Below, one piece after another: positions 42,758-51,738 of a stretch of 64,000 bases of DNA. Source of the DNA: Mycobacterium marinum. Lineage in GTDB: Bacteria; Actinomycetota; Actinomycetes; Mycobacteriales; Mycobacteriaceae. The notes under the pieces are model-generated. The model did not search any database. It was not told the origin of the DNA and saw only the letters and a list, made by a program, of their open reading frames with translations. The DNA lies in NCBI RefSeq assembly GCF_003391395.1, contig NZ_CP024190.1, positions 6,014,001-6,078,000 of the forward strand, read 5' to 3'. Each line of letters starts with the position of its first letter. Position 1 is the first letter of the stretch. The position numbers and the translations under genes were made by a program.

Positions 42758-43863
42758 GCGGCCCGACCGCCCGGTACCGCCGTCGAATTCGGCAGTAGCG
42801 CGAGCACCCGGCGGGCCGCGGCGGCCAGCGGCGATCGCCTCCGCAATCGCAGTCCGCCGTGTTCGAGTTGCTCGACCAGCCGAGGCTGCACTCGCATCGA
42901 TGCAAGCAAAGGCACCCCGGCAATATCGGCCACCTCCGCCGCCCGCAACCCGCCCGGCGACGGCCCGCGCACCACCAGTCCCAGGTGGGGATTGATCGTG
43001 GCAAGCACCGGAACGATCGTTGCGGTGGCAGCGCAGGAGCGTACGTCGCAGGGACAGACCAGCACGACGAGATCGGCGCGGTCCAGTGCGACCTGCACGG
43101 CGTCGGTCAGCCGTCGGGGAAGATCACAGACCACGGTCACTGCACCGCGGCGACCGGCGTCGATGAGCGCGCCAACCGCACCGCAATCCAACTCCTGGCC
43201 GCGCCGGGTACCCGACAGCAGGCTTATCCCCCGGTGCCGCGGCAGGCCATCGCGCACGGCCGACCAGGCCAACCGTCCGCCCTGCAAGGACAGGTCCGGC
43301 CAGCGTAGGCCGGGGAGGTTTTCGCAACCCATCAGCAGATCGATACCCCCACCCCAGGGGTCCAGGTCAACCAGCAGAGCATCGGCGGCACTTTGGGCCA
43401 GGGCGGCCGCGAACAACGAAACCCCCGCTCCGCCACTGCCTCCGATGACGGCAATCACCTGGCCGACCTCGCCGCCAAGACCCTCGTCCCGCGCTGCCTC
43501 GACCGCTTCGGCGAGTTCGCGGATCAATTCACCCTCTTGTTCGGGCATCTGCAACACGGCGCCGGCGCCGATCGCGACGGCGGTCGCCCAGGTATCGGTC
43601 CCGGCCTCAGCTCCGGTCAGCAGGCAGACGTGGGCGCGCCGGGGCAAGGTGGCTTGGCTCAAACCCCGCGCTGCCGCGGGATCGAGCACCACGGCGCCAG
43701 CGGCCGACCACGCCTTTCGCGTCACCGGTTTGCGACCGTCGCCATGGACGATCCGAACGCCCACGGCCGCGGCGACTCGATCCAGCTCGTCACGCAGCTT
43801 CGGGTCGACAAGCATCGCCAACACGCCGGCGCTGTCGGTCGCGGGATGAAGTGGCTTGGTCAC
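42754..43863 (-). CDS. CpaE/MinD-like ATPase-fold protein of the tad locus (Rv3660c/Ssd-like)
   Basis: A 369-residue protein. The first ~120 residues form a receiver-like domain, then a ParA/MinD fold follows. The P-loop reads VIGGSGGAGVSLFAAAL near 128: the Lys of Walker A is replaced by Val, and the deviant-Walker Lys is absent too. DLDPWGGGIDLLMG and VVCDLPRRLTD fit the later MinD motifs. It probably binds nucleotide weakly, or not at all. In Mtb the homologue is called Ssd, for a septum-site effect on overexpression; position suggests a CpaE/TadZ localisation role. GTG start at 43863. Confidence 0.82.
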   Translation of the reverse strand: MTKPLHPATDSAGVLAMLVDPKLRDELDRVAAAVGVRIVHGDGRKPVTRKAWSAAGAVVLDPAAARGLSQATLPRRAHVCLLTGAEAGTDTWATAVAIGAGAVLQMPEQEGELIRELAEAVEAARDEGLGGEVGQVIAVIGGSGGAGVSLFAAALAQSAADALLVDLDPWGGGIDLLMGCENLPGLRWPDLSLQGGRLAWSAVRDGLPRHRGISLLSGTRRGQELDCGAVGALIDAGRRGAVTVVCDLPRRLTDAVQVALDRADLVVLVCPCDVRSCAATATIVPVLATINPHLGLVVRGPSPGGLRAAEVADIAGVPLLASMRVQPRLVEQLEHGGLRLRRRSPLAAAARRVLALLPNSTAVPGGRAA

Positions 43864-43874
43864 TCAGCTACCGT

Positions 43875-44175
43875 GCCGGCCGAGCGCCCGTGCCCACCAG
43901 GGTCAATCGCGAATTTGTGGAAAGAGACGCAGCTGTGCACAATCGCGCGGGCCGCCCGGCTCCGAGCCGGCCCGGACCACCAGCACTTCGAGAATCTCCG
44001 CAACTCCCCAGACGGCGCCAAAACGGGTGCCGCAAGGCGTTGGAGTGACGGAGGCGAAAATTTTTTACCCCACAAAAGGGACGACCCCCGCCAGGGGGGG
44101 AGGAGGCGGAGGTCGTCGTGCTTCAGCCCCGGGGGGTCGGACTGATGCACCCTCGGCTCGTGGCCGAGTAATGCT
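43875..44175 (+). ncRNA. Candidate Ms1 (MTS2823-type) RNA-polymerase-binding small RNA, boundaries estimated
   Basis: The 475-base space between the CpaE-like gene and the HAD phosphatase gene is where, as I recall, Mtb encodes the abundant ~300-nt sRNA MTS2823/Ms1. No protein is encoded here. Pairing segments are visible: GACGACC near 44079 with GGTCGTC near 44111 around a C/G-rich core, and CTCGGC-TCGTG-GCCGAG at about 44152-44168, a possible end hairpin. A TACCGT at 43869-43874 could be the -10. Strand and limits are inferred from location and length, not from a covariance match. Confidence 0.4.
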
Positions 44176-44338
44176 TACTATACACATGCCAGACTGGATT
44201 AACGCAAGTATCGGTGCAAATCGAAAAATGCGGCTTGAGCCGTACAAATAAGGGCAACACGTCGACAACATTCATTGTCAATCGCCGTCGCGGACGGCGC
44301 GATCACGGCTCGACAGACCGCACACCTATGCTGGTCTG

Positions 44339-45196
44339 GTGACCGTCTCCGACCCGGCCGCGCAGCAGCAAGACTCACCGCAGTCACCGGAAAAGCCTCC
44401 TGCGCGCGCCCGCACCGCGGCGTTTTTCGACCTGGACAAGACGATCATCGCCAAATCCAGCACGCTGGCGTTCAGCAAACCTTTCTTCGCGCAGGGCCTG
44501 ATGAACCGACGAGCCGTGCTCAAATCCAGCTATGCGCAGTTCATCTTTCTGCTTTCCGGCGCCGACCATGACCAGATGGACCGGATGCGCACCCACATGA
44601 CCAACATGTGCACCGGCTGGGACGCGGAACAGGTGAAGTCGATAGTCAACGAGACGCTGCACGACATCGTGACGCCGCTGGTGTTCGCCGAAGCCGCAGA
44701 CCTCATAGCCGGCCACAAACTGTGTGGACGTGACGTCGTGGTGGTCTCCGCCTCCGGCGAGGAGATTGTGGGCCCGATCGCCCGCGCGTTGGGCGCCACC
44801 CACGCGATGGCGACCCGGATGGTCGTGGCGGACGGTAAGTACACCGGCGAGGTCGCCTTCTATTGCTACGGCGAAGGCAAGGTTCAGGCGATTCGCGAGC
44901 TGGCCGCCCGTGAGGGCTATCCGCTGGAACACTGCTACGCCTACTCCGACTCGATCACCGATCTGCCGATGCTCGAGGCCGTCGGCCACCCCTCGGTGGT
45001 CAACCCCGACCGCGGCTTGCGCAGGGAAGCCATGGAGCGGGGTTGGCCGGTGTTGTCCTTCTCTCGCCCAGTGTCTTTGCGTGATCGCATCCCGGCACCG
45101 TCGGGCGCCGCGATCGCCACTAGCGCCGCGGTCGGAATCAGCGCACTGGCCGCCGGAGCGGTCAGCTACCTGTTGCTGCGCCGCTTCGCTTTCTAG
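44339..45196 (+). CDS. HAD-superfamily phosphatase, subfamily IB (SerB-like, Rv3661-like)
   Basis: A 285-residue HAD hydrolase. Motif I is FFDLDKTII near residue 30, with nucleophile Asp and acid/base Asp. Motif II is VVVSASGEE near 135, and motif IV is AYSDSITDLPML near 205 with the two metal-binding Asp residues. The C-terminal 25 residues (GISALAAGAVSYLLLRRF) form one TM helix, so the enzyme is anchored to the membrane. Phosphoserine phosphatase-like by family; the real substrate is unknown. It starts at a GTG with no ribosome site, probably leaderless. It lies next to the sRNA candidate. Confidence 0.85.
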   Translation: MTVSDPAAQQQDSPQSPEKPPARARTAAFFDLDKTIIAKSSTLAFSKPFFAQGLMNRRAVLKSSYAQFIFLLSGADHDQMDRMRTHMTNMCTGWDAEQVKSIVNETLHDIVTPLVFAEAADLIAGHKLCGRDVVVVSASGEEIVGPIARALGATHAMATRMVVADGKYTGEVAFYCYGEGKVQAIRELAAREGYPLEHCYAYSDSITDLPMLEAVGHPSVVNPDRGLRREAMERGWPVLSFSRPVSLRDRIPAPSGAAIATSAAVGISALAAGAVSYLLLRRFAF

Positions 45197-45688
45197 CACC
45201 GACGTCCCGGCGCCAGCAGCTACCTCTCGAGCAAACGTTTTGCGCGCCCGAAAAATAAGTCGTTGCAGAACTTTCATGAATTAGGCCTTGCTGCGCCCAG
45301 GCTCCAGTAGTAGAAATGGAGTCACGGCAGCCCGGTGAAGCCAAGGTCGAACCGGAAGAGAAGGTTCGTCCTCCCGACCCGGGCACCCAGCACGGCCCCC
45401 GGAACCCACGCGGAGTCATAGCCGCGATAATGGCAGAAGTGTTGCGGGCCTGCGTAATTGCGAAATTCAGATGGTACCGGCGGCCCTTTGGGTGGGGCTG
45501 CAGCCAGAAGGGTCGCAAAAGCGCCGAGGCCAACCCACGCAGCCCACAAATGCACGCTTGGTAACCGAGATCCGTGTTGGCGGGCGGCGATTCGAAAATC
45601 CTTTCGGTCGCCGCCCGCATTGCATTTCTGGAACAATTCCTATTTCGGTGCAATTGCGGCGCAAATGCGGGGCGCCAGCTATCAACGG
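45197..45688. other. 492-base interval without a supported gene
   Basis: It lies tail-to-tail between the HAD phosphatase and the Fic-like gene, so no promoter is required. Its GC content is lower around 45240-45310 and 45570-45680. A plus-strand frame of 82 codons at 45316-45564 and minus-strand frames of up to 163 codons are open, but they overlap each other and lack ribosome sites or family features. I see no repeat or hairpin of note. Confidence 0.5.
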
Positions 45689-46459
45689 CTAGCTACGCGG
45701 CACCGAGTTTGCGATCGCCAGAGCCTCCTGTGCCCCGGCCTCCATCGCTCGGCAACACAGCACCAACCAGGCCGCCAGCCCGGCGGGCGTGCCCTCGGCG
45801 AATCGATCCGCGGCATCGCGGTAGCCAACGGGCTGTCGCATCCAACTCACCTCGGGCACCCCGAGTCCGTGCGGATCCAGTCCGGTCGCAATGGTCACCA
45901 GCCGCGACACCCCGCGGGCGACGACGCCGTCGGCGGTGCCAAACGGCCTCAGCGTCAACAGCTCTCCATGGGCGACCGCGGCGATAACGGGCGCCGACGC
46001 TCGCGTCGGTCGTGTCACCAGATCCGCAAGCAGTTCCAGACGAGGCCCGATGCCCGCGTCGGCGCGCGGGCGGCCCAACCCGCCGTCGGCCGCCAGGTCA
46101 GCGGCGGCCAGCATGTGCAGACGCGCCAGCGCCTGCAGCGGCGCCTTCTGCCACACGCTGACCAACGGCCCCGCGCCGCCTTCGAGCGCCTGCGCCACTC
46201 GCAGCGCGCCCCCGAAGACCGGATCATTGACCACGGGGTCACCGGCGGACGCGTCCACCAAATCTTCCAGTCGCGTGGGACCACCGTCGAGCACCGAGGA
46301 GGCGCGGGCCCCGCGCAGCGCGGCCTCGGCAGCGGTCACCGGCCAGCCACGCAGGTTGGCCCGATGCCGGTGCGCCTGCCCCAGCGCTTCGCGGGCGCGG
46401 TCGCTGGCGTCACCGACGCCGGGGAGCTCCATCAGCGCGGCCAGCGGGTCAGCAGTCAC
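45689..46459 (-). CDS. Degenerate Fic-fold protein of unknown function (Rv3662c-like)
   Basis: A 256-residue soluble protein, usually annotated as hypothetical or oxidoreductase. The sequence suggests a Fic domain that has lost its catalytic core. Near residues 45-55, RGARASSVLDGG resembles the SS-x-I-E-G inhibitory helix of Fic proteins. Near residue 170, LRPFGTADGVVARGVSRL lines up with HPFxxGNGRxxR, with His replaced by Arg and GNGR lost. ALARLHMLAAADL and AWLVLCCRAM fit flanking helices. It sits 11 bases downstream of dppD and may be co-transcribed with it. The Fic assignment is my inference. Confidence 0.7.
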   Translation of the reverse strand: MTADPLAALMELPGVGDASDRAREALGQAHRHRANLRGWPVTAAEAALRGARASSVLDGGPTRLEDLVDASAGDPVVNDPVFGGALRVAQALEGGAGPLVSVWQKAPLQALARLHMLAAADLAADGGLGRPRADAGIGPRLELLADLVTRPTRASAPVIAAVAHGELLTLRPFGTADGVVARGVSRLVTIATGLDPHGLGVPEVSWMRQPVGYRDAADRFAEGTPAGLAAWLVLCCRAMEAGAQEALAIANSVPRS

Positions 46460-46470
46460 AGCATGTCAAC

Positions 46471-48126
46471 CTAGCGGGGAGCCACCGGGCCACCTGGAAT
46501 GGCCTCCAGCAGGCGCTGCGTGTACTGCGCGCCGGGCCGGGTGAATACTTCCTCCGTTGGGGCATGTTCCACCACCTGACCGGCGCGCATGACCAGGACG
46601 TCGTCGGAGATTTGCCGCACGACCGCCAGATCATGGCTGATGAACAGGTACGCCAGGCCCAGGTCCGCCTGCAATTCGGCCAGCAGATCCAGAATCTGGG
46701 CCTGCACCAGCACATCGAGCGCCGAGACCGCCTCATCGCACACCAGCACGTCGGGGCGCAGCGCGAGCGCTCGGGCGATCGCCACGCGTTGCCGCTGGCC
46801 ACCCGACAGCTCCCGGGGCAGCCGCCCCAACACCGACGACGGCAGCGCCACCTGGTCGACGAGCTCGGCCACCATCTGCCGGCGCTGCGCACGGTCGCCG
46901 ACGCGGTGGATGCGCAACGGTTCCTCGATGGCGCGAAACACCGAGTACATCGGATCCAGGCTGCTGTACGGGTTCTGGAACACCGGCTGTATCCGGCGCC
47001 GAAAGGCCAGCTGCGCGTCGCGATCCAACTTGTCCGGCTGGATTCGGGCTCCGTCGAAGGACACCGTGCCCGAGGTCGGTTGCAGCAGACCCAGCACCAT
47101 GCGCGCGACCGTTGATTTGCCCGATCCCGACTCGCCCACGATGGCCAAGGTGCTCGCCCGCCGCAATCGGAACGACACGCTATCGACGGCCCGAAACTCG
47201 CCGCGCCGCCAGGGCGCGCCCCGGGACTCCCGATAGATCTTGGTCAATTCCGAGACGCTCAGGATGTCGCCGCAACCACCGGCGGGCTGGTCCGCCCCGC
47301 CAGGAACCGGGCCCCTCGCCGGCGCTCGGCGCGGGTCACGCACCGTCAACGACGGTGCGGCGGCCACCAGTCGCTTGGTGTATTCGTGCTGCGGACTGCG
47401 CAGAATGTCGCTTGCGGTACCGGATTCCACCACCACGCCGTGATGGACAACCAGCACCGACTCGGCCCGTTCGGCCGCCAGCGCCAGGTCGTGGGTGATC
47501 AGCAGCAGCGCGGTGCCGAGCTCGTCGGTTCGGCGCTGCAAATGGTCGAGCACCTGACGCTGCACGGTGACGTCCAGTGCCGACGTCGGCTCGTCAGCGA
47601 TGAGCAAAGCGGGCCGGCCGGCCAGCCCGATGGCGATCAAGGCGCGCTGGCACATGCCGCCGGACAGTTGATGTGGGTAGCGCTGGGCGTGCTTGTCCGG
47701 GTCCGGCATCCCGGCCTGGGCCAGCAGCTCTACCGTGCGCCGTCGCGCGTCGCGCCCATCGGTGTTGGCCCGCAATGCCTCCCGGATCTGAAAGCCGACC
47801 TTCCAAACCGGGTTGAGATTGGTCATCGGGTCCTGGGGAACGTAGCCGATCTCGCGGCCCCGAATGGTGCGCATCACGCGCCGGTCCGCCGAGGTGATGT
47901 CACGTCCGTCGAAAATGATGCGGCCAGCGGTAATTCGGCCACCGGGGGCCAGCAGCCCCAGGACGGCCGCGGCCGCGGTGGACTTGCCGGATCCCGACTC
48001 TCCCACCACCGCAACGGTCTGCCCGCGATAAACGCTCAGATCCATGCCGGCAACCACGGGTTCGTCGGTGCCGAACCGGACCTGCAGGCCGTGCACCGAC
48101 AACAGCGGGGCCGCCGCGGTGCTCAT
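46471..48126 (-). CDS. dppD: Peptide ABC transporter ATPase, two fused nucleotide-binding domains
   Basis: A 551-residue protein joining two OppD/OppF-type ABC domains that power dipeptide/oligopeptide import. Domain 1 (1-265) has Walker A GESGSGKST near 38, signature LSGGM near 155 and Walker B LLIADEP. Domain 2 (290-551) has GESGSGKST near 335, LSGGQRQRVAIARAL near 445 and VLVCDEAVSALD. Signature 1 reads SGGMCQRA, as in OppD. The ATG at 48126 overlaps the dppC stop. Last transporter gene of the dppABCD operon. Confidence 0.94.
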   Translation of the reverse strand: MSTAAAPLLSVHGLQVRFGTDEPVVAGMDLSVYRGQTVAVVGESGSGKSTAAAAVLGLLAPGGRITAGRIIFDGRDITSADRRVMRTIRGREIGYVPQDPMTNLNPVWKVGFQIREALRANTDGRDARRRTVELLAQAGMPDPDKHAQRYPHQLSGGMCQRALIAIGLAGRPALLIADEPTSALDVTVQRQVLDHLQRRTDELGTALLLITHDLALAAERAESVLVVHHGVVVESGTASDILRSPQHEYTKRLVAAAPSLTVRDPRRAPARGPVPGGADQPAGGCGDILSVSELTKIYRESRGAPWRRGEFRAVDSVSFRLRRASTLAIVGESGSGKSTVARMVLGLLQPTSGTVSFDGARIQPDKLDRDAQLAFRRRIQPVFQNPYSSLDPMYSVFRAIEEPLRIHRVGDRAQRRQMVAELVDQVALPSSVLGRLPRELSGGQRQRVAIARALALRPDVLVCDEAVSALDVLVQAQILDLLAELQADLGLAYLFISHDLAVVRQISDDVLVMRAGQVVEHAPTEEVFTRPGAQYTQRLLEAIPGGPVAPR

Positions 48127-48986
48127 GCCCGCCACGCCCGTGATGCCGGATCCAGGGCGTCGCGTAACGCGTCACCCATCATCATGAAGGCCAGCACCGT
48201 CACCGCCAGCGCACCGGCGGGATAGAACAGGATGGGCGAGCCGGCCCGCAGTCGCATCTGCGCCACGTTGATGTCGCCACCCCAGGACACCACCGTCGGC
48301 GGCAGGCCCACCCCGAGGTATGACAGCGTGGCTTCGGTGACGATGAAGATGCCCAGGGCCACCGTGGCTACCGCGATCACCGGCCCGATCGCGTTGGGCA
48401 GCGCGTGGCGCAACAGGATCTGAAACCGGCTCATTCCCAATGCTTTGGCGGCCAGAACGAAGTCGCTGCCGCGCACCTCGAGCACCGAACTGCGGGCGAT
48501 CCGGGCTATCTGCGGCCAGCCGAACAACGCCAGGATGGCGATCACGGTCCACACCGTGCGGTGATGCATCACCTGCATGAGCACGATCGCGGCCAGCAGC
48601 AGAGGCAGACCGAAGAAGATATCCGTGATGCGCGAAACCACCGCGTCCAGCCAGCCTCCGTAGTAGCCGGCCAGGGCACCCACCGTCACGCCGAGGATGA
48701 ACGCGGCCGCCGTCGCACCCAGTCCCACCACGACCGAGGCGCGGGCTCCGTAGACGGTGCGTGCGTAGATGTCATGGCCCTGCAGGTCGGTGCCGAACCA
48801 ATGCGCCGTAGACGGGCTCAACATGCTCTGGCTGGGATCGGCGTAGCTAGGGTCGATCCCGGTGAACAGGGACGGAAACGCGGCGACGACGAGAATGAAC
48901 ACGATCAGGACGGCCGCGATGACGAACTTGGGCCGCCGCCGCAAGCCGCCGAGGACATCGAACCAAAAACCCCCGAGCTCAGCCAT
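48123..48986 (-). CDS. dppC: Peptide ABC transporter permease DppC
   Basis: A 287-residue inner-membrane permease with an N-terminal TM anchor (FVIAAVLIVFILVVAAF) and the binding-protein-dependent transport domain. The EAA-type loop AKALGMSRFQILLRHALPNA (residues ~180-200) contacts the ATPase. SMLSPSTAHWFGTDLQGHD near 55 is the typical DppC periplasmic loop. Its start overlaps dppB by 8 nt. Confidence 0.94.
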   Translation of the reverse strand: MAELGGFWFDVLGGLRRRPKFVIAAVLIVFILVVAAFPSLFTGIDPSYADPSQSMLSPSTAHWFGTDLQGHDIYARTVYGARASVVVGLGATAAAFILGVTVGALAGYYGGWLDAVVSRITDIFFGLPLLLAAIVLMQVMHHRTVWTVIAILALFGWPQIARIARSSVLEVRGSDFVLAAKALGMSRFQILLRHALPNAIGPVIAVATVALGIFIVTEATLSYLGVGLPPTVVSWGGDINVAQMRLRAGSPILFYPAGALAVTVLAFMMMGDALRDALDPASRAWRA

Positions 48987-49905
48987 ATCTGATCCGTGGG
49001 TCCAGCGCCGCGTAGAGCAGATCCACCAGCAGATTGGTGAGCAGATAAACCATGACCAGCACCGTCACGATCGACACCACCGTCGGCGCCTCCTGCCGGG
49101 TGACCGCCTGATACAGCACCCCGCCGACACCGTGGATGTTGAAAATGCCTTCGGTCACCACCGCGCCGCCCATCAGCGCGCCCAAATCCGCGCCCAGAAA
49201 CGTCACCACCGGGATCAGTGAGTTACGCAGAATGTGCACCGTCACCACCCGGGGCCGCGACAACCCCTTTGCCGTCGCGGTGCGGACGTAGTCGGCATGG
49301 GCGTTGGCGGTTACCGCGGACCGCGTCAGCCGCACCACGTAGGCGAATGACACCGCACCCAACACCATCCCGGGTAACAGCAACCGGTCCAAAGTCGTCC
49401 TGGCCCCGACCGTGACCGGCGCCAGCCCCAGTCGCACACCGAAGAGGTATTGCGCCAGGAAGCCCAGCACGAAGATCGGCACCGCGATGATGATCAGCCC
49501 GGTAAGCAGCACCGTAGCGTCGAAGATGCCGCCTTGGCGCAATCCGGCGATCACCCCGAAGCCGATCCCCAGCACGGCCTCGACCGCGAGCGCGATCAAG
49601 GCCAGCCGAATGGTCACCGGGAATGCATGCGCCAGAACAGCACTGACCGGCAGCCCGGAATATGCGCGGCCCAGGTCGCCGTGCAGGACACCACCCAGGT
49701 AGTGGGCATACTGCACCAGGAATGGATCGTCGAGGTGATAGCGCGCGCGCAGCTGCTGCGCCACCGCGGGCGTCAACGGCCGATCGCCGGCGATGGCCGC
49801 CAACGGATCCCCGGGCAGCAGGAACACCATGCCGTAGATCAGCAGTGTCGCGCCGAGAAACACCGGCACCATCGCCAAGATCCGGCGAGCTACGTACCAA
49901 ACCAT
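48979..49905 (-). CDS. dppB: Peptide ABC transporter permease DppB
   Basis: A 308-residue permease starting MVWYVARRILAMVPVFLGAT, with six TM helices, the GDPLAAIAGDRPLTPA loop near 32 and the EAA loop RTATAKGLSRPRVVTVHILR near 195-214. It begins one base after the dppA stop and overlaps dppC. Partner of DppC in the transmembrane channel. Confidence 0.94.
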   Translation of the reverse strand: MVWYVARRILAMVPVFLGATLLIYGMVFLLPGDPLAAIAGDRPLTPAVAQQLRARYHLDDPFLVQYAHYLGGVLHGDLGRAYSGLPVSAVLAHAFPVTIRLALIALAVEAVLGIGFGVIAGLRQGGIFDATVLLTGLIIIAVPIFVLGFLAQYLFGVRLGLAPVTVGARTTLDRLLLPGMVLGAVSFAYVVRLTRSAVTANAHADYVRTATAKGLSRPRVVTVHILRNSLIPVVTFLGADLGALMGGAVVTEGIFNIHGVGGVLYQAVTRQEAPTVVSIVTVLVMVYLLTNLLVDLLYAALDPRIRYG

Positions 49906-49906
49906 G

Positions 49907-51541
49907 TCAGGCCTTGACGAGGTTCTCGTAGTCGGGCAGACCGTTCCACGTCACCTGCACATTGCTGACCTCGGTGGACCACCCGACAACGGCGATGTAG
50001 TCCCACAGCGGGATCGTTGGCATGTCGTGAAAGAGGATTCGCTGCGCGACATTGGCCAGCCGATCGGCCTCCTGCAGGGTGGGCGCGGCCGCGGCAGCCG
50101 CCAGGGCGTCGTCAAACTCCTGGCTGGAATAGCCGACATCGTTGGATCCCGCACCGGTTCCGTATAGCGGAGCCAGGAACTCGATCATCGAGGGAAAGTC
50201 ACCCTGCCACCCCGCGCGAAATGCGGTGTCGATGGTTCGGTTGGTGATCTGGGTGCGCAAACCCGCGAAGGTGGGCTGCGGCGCACCCATCGCGTCGATT
50301 CCCAGCACATTCTTGATGCTGTTGGCCACCGCGTCCACCCACTCCTGATGGCCGCTGTCGGCGTTGTAGGCGATGGCGTAGCTGCCGCTCCACGGTGAGA
50401 TCGCGTTGGCCTGCGCCCAAAGTTGCCGCGCCCGCTGCGGGTTGAAGTCCAGGGCATCGTTACCCGGAATGTGGGGGTCGAATCCGGGCAATGACCGGGC
50501 CGTGAAATCGCGCGCGGCGCTGCGGGTTCCGTTGAAGATCTGCTGGCAGATCTGGGGCCGGTCGATGGCCGCCGACAGCGCCAACCTGCGCAACCGCCCC
50601 TCCTCCCCACCAAAATGTGCCAACCGCAACGGCGTATCTAGGGTCTGGTTTATCGCGGCAGGGCCGCTGGTGGCGTTGTCCCCGAGGTCGCGCCCATAGA
50701 CGGTGAGCGCGCTGGACGGAATCGTATCCAGGACATCGAGATTGCCGGACAACAGATCGGAGTAGGCGGTTTCGAGGTTGGCGTAGAACTCGAAGCGCAG
50801 CCCTTTGTTGCGGGGTTTGCGATTGCCCCGGTAGTCCGGATTGGGCACCAGGTCGATCTTGACGTTGTGTTCCCACGCCGGTTCCTCGCCGCCACTGTCC
50901 AGCCGGTATGGGCCGTTGCCGATCGGGTTGCGGCCAAACGCGGCCATGTCCTTGAAGGCGGCCTCGGGCAGTGGATAGAACGAGCTATGTCCCAGGCTCA
51001 ACATAAAATCGATGGTCGGCGCGCGCAGCCGCACGGTGAACTCCCGGTTGTTGACCACATGCAATCCCGACATCGTGGTCGGCTTTCCTTCCCCCGGCTC
51101 ACCGGCCACCTCCTCGTATCCCTCGATCGGGCTGAAGAAGTGTTGTTGCAGTTGTGCATTCGCGCTCAGCGCCCCATAGTTCCAGGCGTCGACAAACGAA
51201 TGCGCGGTTACCGGTGAGCCGTCAGTGAATCTCCAGCCGGGTTTGAGAAGGATCCGGTAGTTGACGTTGTCGGTGGTGTCGATCGACTGCGCCACCTCCA
51301 GCGACGGCTTGCCCTTGGCGTCATAGGACACCAGGCCGGCGAACAGGCGGTCGATGATGCGACCGCCGTAGCTGTCGTTGGTGCCGGTCGGGATCAGGGG
51401 GTTCGGCGGCTCCCCACCGTTGACCAGCACCAGATCGGGGCTGAGCACGCCGCCGCCGCAGGCCACCACCGGTGAGACCGCCAGCAACACGGCGGCGACG
51501 ACTGCCAGGGTGGCCCGCATCCGCCGCATGACAGCGACCAT
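49907..51541 (-). CDS. dppA: Peptide-binding lipoprotein DppA
   Basis: About 544 residues: an extracytoplasmic solute-binding protein of the SBP_bac_5 family, first gene of the importer operon. The lipobox is in SPVVACGGG (Cys near residue 27), after a hydrophobic signal. Family blocks are PNPLIPTGTNDSYGGRIID, GWRFTDGSPVTAHSFVDAWN near 105 and HVVNNREFTVRLRAPTIDFM near 165. The start is uncertain: ATG 51541 or 51529 fit the signal peptide, while 51589 and 51691 are open but add non-signal sequence. It is divergent from acs. In Mtb the Dpp system also affects heme use. Confidence 0.9.
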   Translation of the reverse strand: MVAVMRRMRATLAVVAAVLLAVSPVVACGGGVLSPDLVLVNGGEPPNPLIPTGTNDSYGGRIIDRLFAGLVSYDAKGKPSLEVAQSIDTTDNVNYRILLKPGWRFTDGSPVTAHSFVDAWNYGALSANAQLQQHFFSPIEGYEEVAGEPGEGKPTTMSGLHVVNNREFTVRLRAPTIDFMLSLGHSSFYPLPEAAFKDMAAFGRNPIGNGPYRLDSGGEEPAWEHNVKIDLVPNPDYRGNRKPRNKGLRFEFYANLETAYSDLLSGNLDVLDTIPSSALTVYGRDLGDNATSGPAAINQTLDTPLRLAHFGGEEGRLRRLALSAAIDRPQICQQIFNGTRSAARDFTARSLPGFDPHIPGNDALDFNPQRARQLWAQANAISPWSGSYAIAYNADSGHQEWVDAVANSIKNVLGIDAMGAPQPTFAGLRTQITNRTIDTAFRAGWQGDFPSMIEFLAPLYGTGAGSNDVGYSSQEFDDALAAAAAAPTLQEADRLANVAQRILFHDMPTIPLWDYIAVVGWSTEVSNVQVTWNGLPDYENLVKA

Positions 51542-51738
51542 ACTGGCCCCCGCGGCGCCGCCGAGTAGAGCGCCGGGCAGCCGGCTCATTGTCATCGGTG
51601 CCGTCCTGATGGCGATCGGCGCGTTGGCGATATCGCGGCGACGTTCCCCCAGGCCATCAGTGGCATTTACATCTCGGCGAGTTAGGCTCACGCCGAGCGA
51701 AGAAGAGCTCGATGAAGCTCAACATAGGAGACCCGCCA

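Noticed and set aside
41756..43849. A 697-codon plus-strand frame opposite the tad ATPase and CpaE-like genes
   Set aside because: Composition is Arg/Ser/Pro-rich shadow sequence; the minus-strand genes have recognisable motifs and coupled starts.
45316..45564. An 82-codon plus-strand frame between the HAD phosphatase and the Fic-like gene
   Set aside because: Highly charged, low-complexity sequence, no ribosome site, and overlapped by equally open frames on the other strand.
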